From: Candidatus Woesearchaeota archaeon
GTDB lineage: Archaea > Nanoarchaeota > Nanoarchaeia > Woesearchaeales > JAGVZT01
DNA: 8,934 nt
NCBI GenBank assembly: GCA_017608295.1
Contig: JAFCGF010000067.1
Coordinates: 1-8,934, forward strand
Direction: 5' to 3'
Positions 7,424 to 8,934 of the stretch are shown piece by piece. The position numbers and the translations under genes are program-made. Position 1 is the first letter of the stretch, and each line of letters opens with the position of its first letter. The notes beneath the pieces were generated by a model. That model was not told the DNA's origin and made no database searches. It saw only the letters and a program-made list of their open reading frames with translations.

Positions 7424-8934
7424 ATGATTGATTTGAGCCGGTTAAAACCCGCAATCTTTTATCTTACCGGGGCCCTGTTAATGGTCTTATCAGGCTTCCT
7501 GATTCAAAAATCAGTGCTTCAGAGTATGAATTATGTGAGGACAGCAGAGAAGTTTCAGAAAACTCTTCATAAGAAGGAGGATTTATTGGTATCTAGCATT
7601 GATAAGCTATTGGACCGATCGGATAGCCTCAACCGGAACCAGTATGTGATGGATCGTTCGGGTTTTATGAGAAGATTGAAAGAGGAAGGTCTGGCAATCC
7701 TGATCTATGAAAGAGAAAACCTGATTGAATGGACCGATAATACATTCCCAATACCACAACAGTATACCGATTCACTATTTCAGAAAGGATTGATTTTTCA
7801 GGGAAATGCCTGGTTCAGGCCTATTATCAGGGAGGAGTCAAACAAAAAGATAGTTGGTTTAATATTACTGAAACATGAATATCCGTATGAAAACAAGTTT
7901 CTCAAAAATCATTTTCAGAGAAGATTCCAGTTGCCACCCTGTATCAAACTAACCACAGCAATATCAAATAAGGAAACAATTATATACGATCAAACAGGGA
8001 ATCCATTGTTTTCAATGGATATGGAAGATATATCATGCAGGAAATTTCCCGGATATCTGATTTCCGGAATCTATTTTGGCGGATTGGTCCTTCTCCTGTT
8101 GTGTTTCAGTAAATGTTTTACCCTTCTCTCCGGTCAGAGACAAAGAAGAATTGCCCTTCTTGGGTTGGGCATTATACTGATCCTTATCAACTTCAGCCTG
8201 GTACTATTGAGGATTCCTAAGGTGGTATTTACCGGGGACCTGTTCTCTCCCTACTATTTCGCCAATTCAGAATTGCTTGGTTCCCTTGGTAATTTCTTCA
8301 TTACCAGTGTATTTGTTTTATTCTTTTTTTCAATGTTCACCCGCGAATTTTCATTGTCTGACCGTTTCCCTGATAAATCCCAGACTACACGTTTTATTTT
8401 AATATTCTCCTCTTTTATTTTCGCTGCTCTTCATTTTGCCGGTACGCACTACATTTTCAGAAATGTATTAATCAACTCAAGCATTTCATTTGAACCCTAT
8501 AAAGTTCTGGACCTTTCGTATTATAGCATCATGGGATTTACTTCTATCGCAATGATTTTTATATCCTTTGTACTCTTCCTCAATAAAATCATCGCAGAGG
8601 TAAAAGGGGTAATTCAGCTGAAATATATCTATGTTTCACTGTTTGCATCCTTGGTCGTCTTCCCAGTTTTTTCTCTATTTTCCGGCTATTCCCTGGATCT
8701 AAGTCCCATCCTGTTTTATCTCATTTTAATTCTGATCAGTCTTCATGTCCGGTCAAATATTCAATATCAATATTCATCACTCACCCTTTTTGTATTGCTT
8801 TTTGCAATTTATTCTGTCTATGTAATCACTACAGAAACAACAGATAAGGAAAAAAATAACCGAAAAGTTCTGGCTGTAAATCTGGGTGCTGAGCATGATT
8901 TTGTAGCAGAATTGTTACTTGAAGATGTGGACCA
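7424..8934 (+). CDS. Large multi-helix membrane protein, probable sensor histidine kinase N-terminus (partial)
   Basis: A reading frame from the ATG at 7424 stays open to the right edge: 503 complete codons plus two bases, with no stop. It begins MIDLSRLKPA. A first helix lies at about 10-28. An extracytoplasmic region of about 180 residues (29-208) follows, with a helical start (KFQKTLHKKEDLLVSSIDKL) and mixed strands later, possibly a PAS/Cache-like sensor fold. Then come hydrophobic stretches near 210-229, 243-263, 285-307, 324-346, 367-388, 400-420, 428-441 and 451-468, a block of about seven or eight helices. The last visible part, KVLAVNLGAEHDFVAELLLEDV, is polar and resembles a segment I recall after the membrane region of long Bacteroidota sensor kinases. 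No HisKA or HATPase motif is inside the window, so the kinase call is an inference. No -7 box is seen in 7377-7423; it may be read through from rlmH. Confidence 0.6.
   Translation, partial: MIDLSRLKPAIFYLTGALLMVLSGFLIQKSVLQSMNYVRTAEKFQKTLHKKEDLLVSSIDKLLDRSDSLNRNQYVMDRSGFMRRLKEEGLAILIYERENLIEWTDNTFPIPQQYTDSLFQKGLIFQGNAWFRPIIREESNKKIVGLILLKHEYPYENKFLKNHFQRRFQLPPCIKLTTAISNKETIIYDQTGNPLFSMDMEDISCRKFPGYLISGIYFGGLVLLLLCFSKCFTLLSGQRQRRIALLGLGIILILINFSLVLLRIPKVVFTGDLFSPYYFANSELLGSLGNFFITSVFVLFFFSMFTREFSLSDRFPDKSQTTRFILIFSSFIFAALHFAGTHYIFRNVLINSSISFEPYKVLDLSYYSIMGFTSIAMIFISFVLFLNKIIAEVKGVIQLKYIYVSLFASLVVFPVFSLFSGYSLDLSPILFYLILILISLHVRSNIQYQYSSLTLFVLLFAIYSVYVITTETTDKEKNNRKVLAVNLGAEHDFVAELLLEDVD

Noticed and set aside
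7369..7431. A 20-codon frame starting ATGGTTGATCAT and ending across the next gene's start
   Set aside because: It is short, has no recognisable content and overlaps two real genes; coupling through it is possible but unsupported.

Overview
The window looks like a chromosomal stretch from a member of the Bacteroidota. Three signs point there: TAnnTTTG-type -7 promoter boxes ahead of genes and few Shine-Dalgarno sequences; the neighbourhood of a DUF4783-like exported protein, nadC, a YihY/BrkB membrane protein and rlmH, which I recall as typical of that phylum; and a long glutamine synthetase of the Bacteroides type. The DNA is moderately AT-rich. I see no mobile element, CRISPR array, tRNA or rRNA. 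Genus-level placement is not possible by eye.

Layout. (1) 59-2706 (+): valS, valyl-tRNA synthetase, with a good promoter box at 3-10. It is split by a frameshift at about 1003-1018 that leaves a 319-residue N-terminal piece (HIGH motif, editing domain) and a C-terminal piece (KMSKS, anticodon-binding domain, coiled coil). (2) 2835-4340 (+): a glutamine synthetase with its own promoter box. (3) 4341-4565: a non-coding spacer between convergent genes, holding short hairpins and a T-run. (4) 4566-6796 (-): a three-gene operon transcribed leftwards in the order DUF4783-like exported protein, nadC (quinolinate phosphoribosyltransferase), YihY/BrkB membrane protein. The first two genes overlap by 8 bases. 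(5) 6797-6902: a divergent regulatory spacer. (6) 6903-7376 (+): rlmH, 23S rRNA pseudouridine-1915 methyltransferase. (7) 7424 to the right edge (+): a large membrane protein open to the window end, with one N-terminal helix, an extracytoplasmic region of about 180 residues and then a block of about seven or eight helices. It is probably the sensor half of a histidine kinase whose catalytic part lies outside.

The genes are mainly housekeeping: tRNA charging, ammonia assimilation, NAD synthesis and ribosome maturation. They do not form one pathway. I find no convincing undescribed multi-gene system. The points most worth a second look are the broken valS, the spacing between metal-ligand glutamates in the glutamine synthetase, and the incomplete multi-helix sensor protein.
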